Of a DNA stretch of 33,571 nucleotides, positions 9,800 through 17,820 are shown piece after piece. Below the pieces are notes generated by a model. The model was not told the origin of the DNA, made no database searches, and saw only the letters and a list, made by a program, of their open reading frames with translations. Both the position numbers and the translations under genes were made by a program. Every line of letters begins with the position of its first letter. Within the stretch, counting starts at the first letter, position 1. This DNA is from an uncultured Clostridia bacterium (GTDB taxonomy: Bacteria; Bacillota; Clostridia; TANB77; CAG-508). The stretch covers positions 1 to 33,571 of the forward strand of contig CALWZW010000018.1 of the NCBI GenBank assembly GCA_944386135.1, written 5' to 3'.

Positions 9800-10276
9800 C
9801 TATTTATTAAATTCTTCTTTTGCAATTTCTGGGAAGCTATCTTCCATTTTTCTTATAGCTTCATAAAACTTCTTTTCTGCTGGCAAACCTTTAGTCCATC
9901 CAAAACTCCCATCACCTTTTGGATATATCCAACCTTTTTCTCCATGTTCATTTACATCGTACTTCCAACCAACTTTGCTCAAATATTCTGATACATGTGG
10001 ATGACTACTTCCAACTATACCTGTTCCAAATTCTCTATAAGTATCTTTTTTATCTGTAGTTCTTATTCCTCCTGTTATAATGCTACCCTCATTTTTTACA
10101 GGTATTAATTCGGTTGATTTATAATTATCTTCTAGTCCCACTTTTGACACTCTTCTCACAATATTTTTCGCTATTTTAGGCAATTGTTTTTTCTTTGTTT
10201 CTAGTATTTTTTTATATTCTTCTATAGCATTTAATGATAATGGCATGGTGTGTTTAGTATTTAAGTTCATTTGCAT
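9800..10276 (-). CDS. HK97 gp10-like head-tail connector/minor capsid protein
   Basis: A 158-residue protein with ATG at 10276 behind AGGTG. The centre carries the marker YREFGTGIVGSSHPH, similar to the (V/R)E-FGTG motif of HK97-gp10/tail-terminator families, followed by GW(K) and W-containing loops and a C-terminal helix. It lies between the head-closure and tail-completion genes, the standard place. Start is conventional. Confidence 0.8.
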   Translation of the reverse strand: MQMNLNTKHTMPLSLNAIEEYKKILETKKKQLPKIAKNIVRRVSKVGLEDNYKSTELIPVKNEGSIITGGIRTTDKKDTYREFGTGIVGSSHPHVSEYLSKVGWKYDVNEHGEKGWIYPKGDGSFGWTKGLPAEKKFYEAIRKMEDSFPEIAKEEFNK

Positions 10277-10284
10277 ATTATCAC

Positions 10285-10644
10285 CTATTTCCCCGTAATT
10301 CTTTTAAAATATAATTGAATTACTTTGTTTTGATTTCTTGGTGGATATAATCTATAATTAGCTTTTTCACCACTAGTCGTTTCACCTTCTGGATTTATTC
10401 CATCTAAATATGCCACATCAAATTCTTTGAATTTTCCAAAATACTTATCGTATTCAATAACTGCTTTTTGTACTTGCTCTGCTTTTTCTCCAAATTCTTG
10501 CATGTCTGGATATGAGCTTATTGGTTGTACATTCATCATATACATTTCTGGCTTATCATATATAGGAATTTCATTACCATAATCATCTTCATTTGTTCCT
10601 ATTTTCTTAGCTATCCATATTTTTTTATTCCACTTTCTTTTCCT
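10285..10644 (-). CDS. Head closure/adaptor protein, AGG start overlapping upstream stop
   Basis: A 119-residue protein from AGG 10644: (M)KRKWNKKIWIAKKIGTNEDD. The TAG stop of the upstream gene and this AGG share two bases (TAGG), a normal phage-style stop/start overlap if AGG initiates. AGGTG lies 9 nt upstream. The conventional ATG at 10680 lies inside the upstream gene and before the ribosome-binding site. Beta-rich with a conserved-looking end (NKVIQLYFKRITGK). Role from gene order: head-tail stopper. Confidence 0.75.
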   Translation of the reverse strand, partial: RKRKWNKKIWIAKKIGTNEDDYGNEIPIYDKPEMYMMNVQPISSYPDMQEFGEKAEQVQKAVIEYDKYFGKFKEFDVAYLDGINPEGETTSGEKANYRLYPPRNQNKVIQLYFKRITGK

Positions 10645-10984
10645 ATTTTGGAACACCTGCCTTAGCTGGTGGCAATTCATTTAATAAATCTTGTGAAATA
10701 CCAGCTTTACCATAGCTTTCGGATAAACCATTTTCAGAATATGATGTTACATTTTCGTCTCCCATTATATTGTACATTTCAATTGCACATTTGGTTTGCC
10801 AATTTTTTGCTCTATCATTTGGCAATTCTTCAATTTCTGGATTAAATGGATAAACTAACCTAAGGTATTCATATTTAGCATCTTCTAATTTGATTTTAAA
10901 AATATCATCTTTGCTAGTATCTTCTGCATTCTCTAATATTTCCAATCTCATTTTCTTTAATTGCTCTTCTTCTGATATTGCCCT
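10643..10984 (-). CDS. Head-tail connector (gp6-like), AGG start
   Basis: A 113-residue protein from AGG 10984 with GGAGG 9 nt upstream: (M)AISEEEQLKKMRLEILEN. Mainly helical, with LPNDRAKNWQTKCAIEMYN and a late SENGLSESYGKAGIS segment, matching small connector proteins that sit under the portal (N-terminal helix, central helices, C-terminal SES-type tail). The ATG at 10951 would remove the first helix and has no ribosome-binding site. Follows the short KVK protein. Confidence 0.8.
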   Translation of the reverse strand, partial: RAISEEEQLKKMRLEILENAEDTSKDDIFKIKLEDAKYEYLRLVYPFNPEIEELPNDRAKNWQTKCAIEMYNIMGDENVTSYSENGLSESYGKAGISQDLLNELPPAKAGVPK

Positions 10985-11002
10985 AAGTTAGTTCCTCCAA
11001 TC

Positions 11003-11152
11003 TTATTTATTTTTTTGTCTTATTGCTTTTGCAACTCCTGCATCTATTAACACTTTGCCTCTTTCGGCAGATACAGTTAATTCTGTACCTACCTTAATTA
11101 GCTTATTATTTTGAGTCGTATCATAGTATGCTTCAATTATTTTGACTTTCCT
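11003..11152 (-). CDS. Small head protein with AGG start, no conventional start available
   Basis: A 49-residue ORF: (M)KVKIIEAYYDTTQNNKLIKV. The sequence is coherent, fills the gap between capsid and connector, and is preceded by AGGTGA 6 nt before AGG 11152, yet contains no ATG in frame and only a late GTG. Similar very small proteins with a K-V-x-I...Y-D opening and an AERG(K/R)V-like middle occur after the major capsid gene in many Firmicute phages. It would be missed by standard gene callers. Function unknown; possibly a head-decoration or connector helper. Confidence 0.75.
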   Translation of the reverse strand, partial: RKVKIIEAYYDTTQNNKLIKVGTELTVSAERGKVLIDAGVAKAIRQKNK

Positions 11153-11162
11153 ATTACATCAC

Positions 11163-12182
11163 CTAAACAGTTTGTGCACTTGGGAATTCATCTGCATTTG
11201 CAACAACCACTTTTCTACCTTCTGGTTTAGTAAATGTTGTTGATAATCCAGTTATTTTTCCATGTAATAACTCATTACCATAATCTAATCCAATTTGTCC
11301 AAATATTTGATACTGTTCTCCTGCACCTGTTTTTGATAATGGCTCTAAGAAAAAGTTTCCTTTTCCTGGTACAGGTTGCTCTACTGGACTTATTGCATCA
11401 AAATTAAATGCAAATGCTGTTCCAGATGGTATAAACTCTCCTAAAGCTGTTCTTACTTTTCCAATTGGTAATAGTAAATCTCTTACTTGAATACCATATT
11501 CATTTGAATATGCTTGTCCCATTTCTACACCACTTTCTACAGCTGAACCATTTAATTGATTTAAAGATACAGTATCTAACCATAAAACTAAATTAGAAAT
11601 GTCTCCTCCATTATCTCTAATTTTTTGAACTAAGTCATTTACTAACCAAATGTCTAATGGTGCGTTTGAAGCTGCTATAACATTTTTTGTAATAGCTGCA
11701 TTCATTCCTCTTGTTTTATTTACTGTTGAGTCTGAGGTTGCTTTATTGTATGTTCCTTGAATAAATGTTTTCTCTATACTTCTTGCTAACTTTCTCATTT
11801 TATTTCCAACTTGAAAATCTAATTCATTTTGTGGATTTGCTTCTTGTCCTTCTATATTAGCTCCAGATAATGTTCCCATATTGCTCATTTTTGCATAACT
11901 TATAGCAACAGAGTCTTGAAAGATTTGTGTAACATTAGTATTTTGACTTCTTGTTATATAGCTTGGATTTGGTGCTGTTAATGAACCTGTTTCTGATATA
12001 TTTGGTATATCACCATCTTCACTAGCATATTCTTGCCCTAAAACAAATTCTACTGAATTTGTATATTTTGTTTTTCCACCAATCATACTTAAAAATGGTG
12101 TTCTTGTATTTCCTTTATTAAATAACATTCCAGAGTAGTTTAATACTCCAAAACTTTGTACTGTTCCGCTTGTTTCAGCCCT
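11163..12182 (-). CDS. Major capsid protein, AGG start
   Basis: A 339-residue HK97-fold capsid protein. From AGG 12182 (AGGAG about 9 nt upstream) it begins (M)AETSGTVQSFGVLNYSGM; starting at the internal ATG 12128 would remove this N-terminal arm. Recognisable features are NTRTPFLSMIGG near the start, a hydrophobic/Gly-Asn core, RKLARSIEKTFIQG in the spine-helix region, and an FAFNFDAISPVEQPVPGKG loop. Directly upstream is an Asp/Glu/Lys-rich scaffold; downstream are connectors. No protease gene is visible, so the scaffold is probably removed without a separate protease. High confidence in function, fairly high in start. Confidence 0.9.
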   Translation of the reverse strand, partial: RAETSGTVQSFGVLNYSGMLFNKGNTRTPFLSMIGGKTKYTNSVEFVLGQEYASEDGDIPNISETGSLTAPNPSYITRSQNTNVTQIFQDSVAISYAKMSNMGTLSGANIEGQEANPQNELDFQVGNKMRKLARSIEKTFIQGTYNKATSDSTVNKTRGMNAAITKNVIAASNAPLDIWLVNDLVQKIRDNGGDISNLVLWLDTVSLNQLNGSAVESGVEMGQAYSNEYGIQVRDLLLPIGKVRTALGEFIPSGTAFAFNFDAISPVEQPVPGKGNFFLEPLSKTGAGEQYQIFGQIGLDYGNELLHGKITGLSTTFTKPEGRKVVVANADEFPSAQTV

Positions 12183-12196
12183 ATTTTATCTCTCCT

Positions 12197-12814
12197 TTAT
12201 TCTTCTTTATTTCGCATTTCTTGTATTAATCTTGTATAATATGCCATTTTTGGATAATCACTTCTTTTTTGAGCTTCTATAAATAGCTTATTATATTTTT
12301 CTATATCACTATCACTACCACCATCATTATTATTTCCTGATGGAGGAGTTTTTGTTCCTTTTACTATTTTGTCTGTTATTGCTTTTTCAATATCTTGCTT
12401 TTGTTTTAACATTGTATTACATATTGTTTCTGCTAAATTTTTTGTTTTGTCTGGGTCTTCTGTAACTATATTTTCTAATATTCCTTTATAGTCATCTTCT
12501 TTAAATCCAGCCTTTGCAAAAGTATTTTCTGCATACATTTTACTTATTGTTAAATTTGCTTTTTGATATTGTTCTTGCATTAATCTTGTTTGTTCTGCTT
12601 GCTTTTCTTCATCTGTCATTTTGCTTTGTTTAAAAGTATCATATTCAGCCTTTAAAGCATTATAAGCATCTAATTGTGCCTTTGTGTTTTGCTTTTCTGT
12701 ATTATACTTTGTTGTTGGCACAAAACTTTTACCAACTAATCCTTTAATAGCTTCTGCTTTTCCTGCATCGTCTAATTCCTCATTTGTTAAAATTTGGTTT
12801 AATTCTTCGTCCCT
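12197..12814 (-). CDS. Capsid scaffolding protein, AGG start
   Basis: A 205-residue helical, charged protein. AGG 12814 with AAGGAG 7 nt upstream gives (M)DEELNQILTNEELDDAGKAE; the best conventional start is an unsupported GTG at 12721, which removes 31 residues including the amphipathic N-terminal helix typical of phage scaffolds (followed here by AIKGLVGKSFVP). The middle is coiled coil (EYDTFKQSKMTDEEKQAEQT), with a Gly/Ser/Asn-rich linker, then a basic C-terminal helix for capsid binding. Position between portal and capsid is standard. Confidence 0.85.
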   Translation of the reverse strand, partial: RDEELNQILTNEELDDAGKAEAIKGLVGKSFVPTTKYNTEKQNTKAQLDAYNALKAEYDTFKQSKMTDEEKQAEQTRLMQEQYQKANLTISKMYAENTFAKAGFKEDDYKGILENIVTEDPDKTKNLAETICNTMLKQKQDIEKAITDKIVKGTKTPPSGNNNDGGSDSDIEKYNKLFIEAQKRSDYPKMAYYTRLIQEMRNKEE

Positions 12815-12818
12815 AATT

Positions 12819-14516
12819 CTACTCCTTATCTCGTACTTCCGTTTTTACCGAGCCGTTCTCGTTATTTGTACGGCTAGTTTTAACCCCACTAGCTGGATTA
12901 CTTTTTTCTATACTTTGGTTTTCTTTTTTCTCGCCTTTATTGTTTTCCACATTTTCAATATTTGTATTATCTATATTTGTTGAACTTTCAGCTTTCCAAA
13001 AGTCCTCTCCAAAGTATTTCTTTCCTTTAATATAAACATCATTTGGGTCTGAGAATAATCCACATATTGTAAATGCCACTTCTGGTGGTACTTGTGCCTG
13101 TTTCATATTCATTAATCCCTGTGTTTTTACTAATAAATTGTCTGATTTATTTCTAGTAAATTTAATATCTATATCACTAATTTTCAAATTTTTTAAAGTA
13201 TTTTTATACTTACAAATTTCTAAAATTAATTTTAAAAATTGACGTTCAGATTTTTTAAATGAAAGTTCATCTTGTTTTGCCCTTTCATCTGCCATAGTCC
13301 AACCTTCGCCAAGCAACCTTGCTTGTCCTGTGTCTCCTCCACTTGGCTTATCATTAAGCCTTGGAACGCCACATATTGTTAGTACATTATTATATATATC
13401 ATCTGTTACTATTTTTGTTTCACTATGCATTAATTGAGATGTAAGTAATTTTATATCTGCTGGTTTATTAGGGTCATTAGAATTTATCTTTACAGCTCCC
13501 AATGCCATTAACTCTACTACATCTTCTGCATCTACATCTTGATTTACAAATACTAACAAACTTTGTATAAATTGGTCTATTCCATCCAAATCATCCGATT
13601 TTATTCTATTTAATGCATTTAGTCCAGTCATAACAAGTTCTATTAATCCAAGTCTAGCATTATTTAAAGGATATTCTATTATTCTATGTCCCTTAATTGT
13701 TAATGGATATTCCTTTACTAGTTGTGTTTCTGTATCATTTATTGGCATTTCTAAATTTAGAATTTCAAAGTTACCAAAGCTTTCTTTGAATTCACATTGA
13801 AATTTTTCTGTATAAACCGTTACAATACGATACTTACTTATAAATTCTTCTCCATTTTCTGTTTGTATACTTTCACTAAAATAACTGTAATGTCCGCTAA
13901 ATAATTGTTCACCCTTTATTCCAGAACTATATACTACAAAAGTTCTTCTTGGGTCAGGAATTCTTATTTCAAATGGAGCATCATCTTCATCTTCCTCGTC
14001 TTTGTCTACATCTGTCCACCTATACGCTGTTCCACATATATATTGCCATTCGGCTAATTCCTTATCTCTACTTGACTTGTCTTCGCTTTCCATAAACCTA
14101 TTAAGGTCTGATATTTCTGGATTTATAATTTGATTATCTTTTTCACCTTTTTGAACATATTGAACAGGTTCACCATAAACATAAGCTTTTTTGAATTCGA
14201 CTATTTCAAAAGCATGATTTTCTAAAACCTTATTATTTATTTCTGGTCTTACATTTTTCTGCTTTTTTAATATTGGTTGCTTACCCTTATAATAATTATA
14301 TAAATAGTCAATTTCATTAGCGTTTTTTTGGTGTTCCCTTAATACTTGCGGAAGTATTTGCCTTATCTTTTCTGCTGTCAGCTCTGATTTTTTGATTGAA
14401 TGCGTTAATACTCTTCTGCCAAAAAAAACTCTTTGATAATCTTTAATTGGTGTAACTGTTACTGGACTTTCTGTTGGTCTTTCTGCTACATTATTATTTT
14501 CTTGTTCTTCTGTCCT
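12819..14516 (-). CDS. Portal protein (SPP1 gp6 type), AGG start
   Basis: About 565 residues; it forms the dodecameric DNA gateway. AGG 14516 lies 7 nt after GGAGG: (M)TEEQENNNVAERPTESP. The in-frame ATG at 14543 is upstream of that ribosome-binding site and has none of its own. Typical features include EIDYLYNYYKGKQPI near the N-terminus, RRTFVVYSS in the body, a clip/stem region, and GGDTGQA followed by LLGEGWTMADERAKQ, a portal signature. An in-frame AGG codon falls inside that signature (the residue after GQA), where I expect a hydrophobic residue, so Met fits better than Arg. The C-terminal tail is Asn/Glu-rich and disordered. Confidence 0.9.
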   Translation of the reverse strand, partial: RTEEQENNNVAERPTESPVTVTPIKDYQRVFFGRRVLTHSIKKSELTAEKIRQILPQVLREHQKNANEIDYLYNYYKGKQPILKKQKNVRPEINNKVLENHAFEIVEFKKAYVYGEPVQYVQKGEKDNQIINPEISDLNRFMESEDKSSRDKELAEWQYICGTAYRWTDVDKDEEDEDDAPFEIRIPDPRRTFVVYSSGIKGEQLFSGHYSYFSESIQTENGEEFISKYRIVTVYTEKFQCEFKESFGNFEILNLEMPINDTETQLVKEYPLTIKGHRIIEYPLNNARLGLIELVMTGLNALNRIKSDDLDGIDQFIQSLLVFVNQDVDAEDVVELMALGAVKINSNDPNKPADIKLLTSQLMHSETKIVTDDIYNNVLTICGVPRLNDKPSGGDTGQARLLGEGWTMADERAKQDELSFKKSERQFLKLILEICKYKNTLKNLKISDIDIKFTRNKSDNLLVKTQGLMNMKQAQVPPEVAFTICGLFSDPNDVYIKGKKYFGEDFWKAESSTNIDNTNIENVENNKGEKKENQSIEKSNPASGVKTSRTNNENGSVKTEVRDKE

Positions 14517-14714
14517 TTTTATCCCTCCATATATTTCTAACAAGGAATGTTTTTCATTCCCTATTAGATTTGATGGAGTGAATTAGTATAGATACTCTAT
14601 TCCCTCCAACTTTTACACTAATGTATCTATTCTCCCTCTATTATTTCAATAGCTCTCTGCGAATAAGTATATCATCTTTTCGCATTTTATCAAAATCGGT
14701 TTACATAAGTTTAT
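14517..14714 (-). other. Leader region of the portal gene with stem-loops
   Basis: No convincing gene fits in these 200 bases. A perfect 6-bp hairpin (GGAATG, five-base loop, CATTCC) lies at about 14546-14562, close to the ribosome-binding site of the portal gene. A longer-range pair TAGATAC/GTATCTA brackets a GGAGG-containing segment at about 14586-14629. These could control portal translation or mark RNA processing. A 14-codon ATG ORF (MRKDDILIRRELLK) is present but is too short to support. Confidence 0.4.
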
Positions 14715-14936
14715 CTAGTTTCTTCTTTTCATATATTCATATATATTACATAACCTTATTTTAGGTTTTTCTTGGTTTTCATATTTATATTTATCACATT
14801 TCTGAACATATATAACGTCTTGTCCCCATTCGTCTTTTTCTTTTTTAATTTTTTTCATATAATCTTGTTTTCTGTTTCCATATCTATATTTAAAACAGTC
14901 TTCCCAATGTTCACATCTCCAACATATATTTATCCT
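14715..14936 (-). CDS. Small cysteine-rich (zinc-ribbon-like) protein, AGG start
   Basis: A 73-residue ORF from AGG 14936, 5 nt after AGGAGG: (M)INICWRCEHWEDCFKYRYGN. Cysteines are spaced C-x2-C-x5-C, with later Cys residues (VQKCDKYKY, LCNIYEYM), suggesting metal binding. It is rich in Lys, Tyr and Glu. It lies between terminase and portal, in the same direction and 9 nt after the terminase stop. The first ATG is mid-ORF. Function unknown. An in-frame AGG also occurs internally (KI-x-LCN), so it is a test case for AGG meaning. Confidence 0.65.
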   Translation of the reverse strand, partial: RINICWRCEHWEDCFKYRYGNRKQDYMKKIKKEKDEWGQDVIYVQKCDKYKYENQEKPKIRLCNIYEYMKRRN

Positions 14937-14945
14937 ATACTCCTC

Positions 14946-16709
14946 CTATATTCCTAATCTTGCCCTATTAATTGGTTTTGGTTTACTAGGTTTTCCTCTT
15001 TCTAACACTATTTCTGATATGAAAAGAGCCAAGCTATCTGGTGCATCATCATGTTTGTTTGGATAATCAAATGAATATTTAGTCAAATTATTCATAAATT
15101 TCCCATAATCTGAATTTCTTGTATATGCTCTTTTATCTTTAAACACCAACATTTTTTTTATTAATCCTTGTTGGTCTTTAATTCGTATTTCCTTTTTTTG
15201 TGTATTATATTTTTCAGTCATACTACAAGTCAAAATACCTCTAGCTTCTAGTCTGTCTTCTAACAGAGTTTTTAAAGATGTATCTGTATTATTTTCTATT
15301 GCAAACCATATAATATTCCATTGCTCGATTTTACTAATAATTTCTTCATATAAGTCAGTCATAGCTTTTTGCTTAAATATTACATCCACAAGATAATATT
15401 GTACACCGTCTGTTTTAAAAATTGGCATTGATACATTATCTTTTCCTCTTCTTGTTGTATCTAAAACCGCCAAGCAATAATTATAACAAGCATCCTTTCC
15501 GTCTTGATTTACTGGAAGCTTATCATAATGATTTAGTAATTCATCCGCAAAGTTTAATCCCGTTGGAGCAATAGGTTCTTGCTGATATACACAACTAAAC
15601 AAAAATTCATCTGTTGTATCTCTCAATTCTCTTGCTTCTTGTGTAGACATTACATCTTCACAAGTTGTTTCATCATTTTCGTCCAATAATGGTATTCTTA
15701 TAAATACTGTTGAACCGTCTTTAGTTTCCCAGACATATTTAAAATGTTTACTTTCTATAACTTCTGATAAACTTTCTCTGTCTTGTGTTACTCTATTTAA
15801 AATGTCTTCTGGTGACCACATTGTACCAGCAAAAATAAACTTTGTAGTATCTCCGTCTCGTCTATTGTACCATTCTGTTTTCCACCTATCATACAATTGT
15901 GCATGTAAAGTGCTATTTGTTGCCTCAGTTGCACCTTTAGTCATATCATCAAAGATAATAGCCTTATTGGCTCTAATACCTGTTACAGCTCCGTCTCTTG
16001 TTCTAGACATATGAGAAGTTAATGTATCTGCATTTTTTATTTTCCAATCGCTTTCTTTTTCTTTCGCAAATGGTTTTGTTCCATATATTTTAAATTGTGG
16101 AAAAACATCAGAAAATCGTGGATTTCTTATAATATCTTGTATGCTTCTGCTAAATCCTAGTACTAATTCCTCTGAATAAGAAAGCCTTAATACTGAATTA
16201 TTTATATTCAAGCCAAATAACCAAGCTGTAAAGTAGTTTAAACTAAATGACTTTCCTGTGCTTGGTGGATAAGATGCTATTATATATTTTAATTTTTCTG
16301 AAAATGCTATTTTATTAAGATAAAAAATAAAGGGTTTTAATACAGCTCTTCTACTTGCCAGTACCTTATTTGATTTTTCCATTTCTATGTAATCAATAAA
16401 ATGCTCTAATGACCTTCGTCCTGCAAAAGCGTATGACTTTTCCCATAGTTCATAATATTTAGGCATGTATTCTGTTTCACAATTATAAACTCTATTCTCA
16501 ACTATTGGAATTAAAGCTTGTATTGCATATCTACACGCACTTAGTTCAATTTCTTGTTTATTCTTATCATCTTTATTGGGACTAGCAAAATATTGCAATA
16601 ACAAGACATACAAGTTATTACACATTTCATATCTGCTATATTCATCAATATTCTTCTTTGTTTTAAGTATTTTTATTACTTCTTCAATTACTTTTCTATA
16701 ATCTTGCCT
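14946..16709 (-). CDS. terL: Terminase large subunit, AGG start
   Basis: About 587 residues; ATP-driven DNA packaging motor and nuclease. AGG 16709 overlaps the TAG of the upstream gene (TAGG) and lies 9 nt after AGGAAG, adding (M)QDYRKVIEEVIKILKTKK before the first ATG (16625), a normal helical terminase N-terminus. Walker A-like PPSTGKSFS (about residue 145-155), Walker B IIFDDM, and coupling motif FIFAGTMWS are clear. The RNase H-like nuclease has CLAVLDTTRRGKDN, IIWFAIENN and a final HDDAPDSLALF, giving the acidic triad. The C-terminus is basic. High confidence in function. Confidence 0.95.
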   Translation of the reverse strand, partial: RQDYRKVIEEVIKILKTKKNIDEYSRYEMCNNLYVLLLQYFASPNKDDKNKQEIELSACRYAIQALIPIVENRVYNCETEYMPKYYELWEKSYAFAGRRSLEHFIDYIEMEKSNKVLASRRAVLKPFIFYLNKIAFSEKLKYIIASYPPSTGKSFSLNYFTAWLFGLNINNSVLRLSYSEELVLGFSRSIQDIIRNPRFSDVFPQFKIYGTKPFAKEKESDWKIKNADTLTSHMSRTRDGAVTGIRANKAIIFDDMTKGATEATNSTLHAQLYDRWKTEWYNRRDGDTTKFIFAGTMWSPEDILNRVTQDRESLSEVIESKHFKYVWETKDGSTVFIRIPLLDENDETTCEDVMSTQEARELRDTTDEFLFSCVYQQEPIAPTGLNFADELLNHYDKLPVNQDGKDACYNYCLAVLDTTRRGKDNVSMPIFKTDGVQYYLVDVIFKQKAMTDLYEEIISKIEQWNIIWFAIENNTDTSLKTLLEDRLEARGILTCSMTEKYNTQKKEIRIKDQQGLIKKMLVFKDKRAYTRNSDYGKFMNNLTKYSFDYPNKHDDAPDSLALFISEIVLERGKPSKPKPINRARLGI

Positions 16710-16857
16710 ATGCTGTTACTTCCTTTTCTTCTATCCATTCTTTTATTTCATCTAGCTTATACATTACTCCACCTGTTGTAAACCTCATTCCTGTTATCTT
16801 GTGCATTTTTCCTTTATAGCTTATTAATTGTCCTATAATATATTTGACTTTACGCAT
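16708..16857 (-). CDS. Small phage protein upstream of terL
   Basis: A 49-residue ORF, MRKVKYIIGQLISYKGKMHK..., with an AGGAGG about 9 nt before the ATG at 16857. It overlaps the HTH gene upstream (ATG inside the last codons) and its TAG overlaps the AGG start of the terminase. The WIEEKEV end is helical. Too short for a family call; translational coupling in the packaging operon is likely. Confidence 0.7.
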   Translation of the reverse strand: MRKVKYIIGQLISYKGKMHKITGMRFTTGGVMYKLDEIKEWIEEKEVTA

Positions 16858-17125
16858 TTGGCTTTACCTCCTCGATTTTTTTCCATTGTAATTGTGTTGG
16901 CTTTCCAACCATTCTTACTAGACTATATTGTGGTAATTCTAAAGCTATTTCAATTCTTCTTGCCCATATATAAGTCATTTTTAGGTTTATTGCATTGTTT
17001 AAGTGCTGCTTGTTCAATTCTATATCGTTACCTAGTTTTAGTTTGTTCATTTTATCTAACAAGTCTTTTTGAGTCATATTTCTTTTTTTTAATATTACTT
17101 TTATATAATTTCCAACAGTTATCAT
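16850..17125 (-). CDS. Helix-turn-helix (XRE-like) protein next to terminase
   Basis: A 91-residue protein starting MITVGNYIKVILKKRNMTQ. Residues about 6-60 have the layout of a Cro/C1-type HTH (NMTQKDLLDKMN as recognition region), followed by RRIEIALELPQ. The ATG at 17125 has AAGGGG 6 nt upstream; the ATG at 17146 is rejected because it lies inside the tRNA-Ser gene. HTH proteins of this type precede terminases in several Firmicute phages and may be regulators or packaging initiators. Function inferred. Confidence 0.75.
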   Translation of the reverse strand: MITVGNYIKVILKKRNMTQKDLLDKMNKLKLGNDIELNKQHLNNAINLKMTYIWARRIEIALELPQYSLVRMVGKPTQLQWKKIEEVKPNA

Positions 17126-17137
17126 GTTTTTCCCCTT

Positions 17138-17224
17138 TGGCGACACAGGTAGGATTTGAACCTACGAGCCCTTACGACTTCCAGTTTTCAAGACTGGTGC
17201 ATTAAGCCTCTCTGCCACTGTGCC
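17138..17224 (-). tRNA. tRNA-Ser (UGA)
   Basis: An 87-nt cloverleaf with acceptor pairs GGCACAG/CTGTGTC, discriminator G and encoded CCA. Anticodon loop CTTGAAA gives anticodon UGA in stem CCAGT/ACTGG. A long variable arm, expected of serine tRNAs, is present, and the T arm GTAGG-TTCAAAT-CCTAC is perfect. Confidence 0.95.
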
Positions 17225-17228
17225 ATAT

Positions 17229-17316
17229 TGGCGACAAACTATGGACTTGCACCATATACCCATAAGGATACGCATATCTTAGCAGGATAGATCCAGACTT
17301 TCTGGATTAATTTGCC
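17229..17316 (-). tRNA. tRNA-Ser (GCU)
   Basis: 88 nt. Acceptor GGCAAAT/GTTTGTC with wobbles, encoded CCA, anticodon loop CTGCTAA (GCU), long variable arm, T arm TATGG-TGCAAGT-CCATA. The outermost anticodon-stem pair is mismatched, but the rest is regular. Confidence 0.88.
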
Positions 17317-17322
17317 ATTTTT

Positions 17323-17398
17323 TGGAGCTGTCAGTTAGACTTGCACTAACGCATAAATACTTTGCAGGTATTTGCCTTACTATCTTGGCTATGACAGC
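17323..17398 (-). tRNA. tRNA-Cys (GCA)
   Basis: 76 nt. Perfect acceptor GCTGTCA/TGACAGC, discriminator T and encoded CCA. Anticodon loop CTGCAAA (GCA); T arm GTTAG-TGCAAGT-CTAAC. Confidence 0.93.
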
Positions 17399-17402
17399 AA
17401 TT

Positions 17403-17476
17403 TGGTGTACCCTTAAGAATTGAACTTAGGCACTCTGGGCTTCAACCAGATGCTCTATCTACTGAGCTAAGGATAC
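17403..17476 (-). tRNA. tRNA-Phe (GAA)
   Basis: 74 nt. Anticodon stem TCTGG/CCAGA with loop TTGAAGC (GAA), D arm GCTC/GAGC, acceptor GTATCCT/AGGGTAC and CCA. The T stem is one pair short or slipped relative to the acceptor, so the T-arm boundary is uncertain. Confidence 0.85.
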
Positions 17477-17480
17477 ATAT

Positions 17481-17556
17481 TGGCTGACATGGCAAGTCTC
17501 GAACTTGCGACTTCTTGGTTAACAGCCAAGCGTTCTACCAACTGAACTACATGCCA
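17481..17556 (-). tRNA. tRNA-Asn (GUU)
   Basis: 76 nt. Acceptor TGGCATG/CATGTCA, discriminator G, encoded CCA. Anticodon loop CTGTTAA (GUU) in a perfect CTTGG/CCAAG stem; perfect T arm GCAAG-TTCGAGA-CTTGC. Confidence 0.94.
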
Positions 17557-17561
17557 GTATC

Positions 17562-17636
17562 TGGCTCGAGAACCTAGACTCGAACTAAGAACTAGAGGTT
17601 CAAAGCCTCTTGTGTTACCTATTACACCATTCTCGA
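17562..17636 (-). tRNA. tRNA-Gln (UUG)
   Basis: 75 nt. Acceptor TCGAGAA/TTCTCGA, discriminator G and CCA. Anticodon loop CTTTGAA (UUG) in stem AGAGG/CCTCT, D stem GTGT/ACAC. Confidence 0.93.
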
Positions 17637-17737
17637 ATATATTCACCTTTTTCCCACTAAGGCAGGGTATGTGGTGTCAACTCGTCCAAATTTGAAAGGA
17701 GATGATGTCTATAAAAACATCATGTGCATTTCTGCAC
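17637..17737 (-). other. Structured non-coding spacer in the tRNA cluster
   Basis: No tRNA or ORF fits. On the minus strand it contains a GTGCA-GAAA-TGCAC tetraloop hairpin directly followed by an ATGATGT/ACATCAT hairpin and a TTTCAAA segment reminiscent of a T loop but without a stem. It may be a decayed tRNA or part of a larger structured RNA. Confidence 0.4.
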
Positions 17738-17813
17738 TGGTGGGCTATCTGTGACTTGAACACAGGACTTACTGGTTAAAAGCCAGTTACTCTACCAACT
17801 GAGTTAATAGCCC
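17738..17813 (-). tRNA. tRNA-Lys (UUU)
   Basis: 76 nt. Perfect acceptor GGGCTAT/ATAGCCC, A discriminator, encoded CCA. Anticodon loop CTTTTAA (UUU) in ACTGG/CCAGT; T arm CTGTG-TTCAAGT-CACAG. Confidence 0.95.
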
Positions 17814-17820
17814 ATAAATG

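Noticed and set aside
17637..17737. An additional tRNA between Gln and Lys genes
   Set aside because: A T-loop-like TTTCAAA exists but no T stem, acceptor or anticodon stem can be formed.
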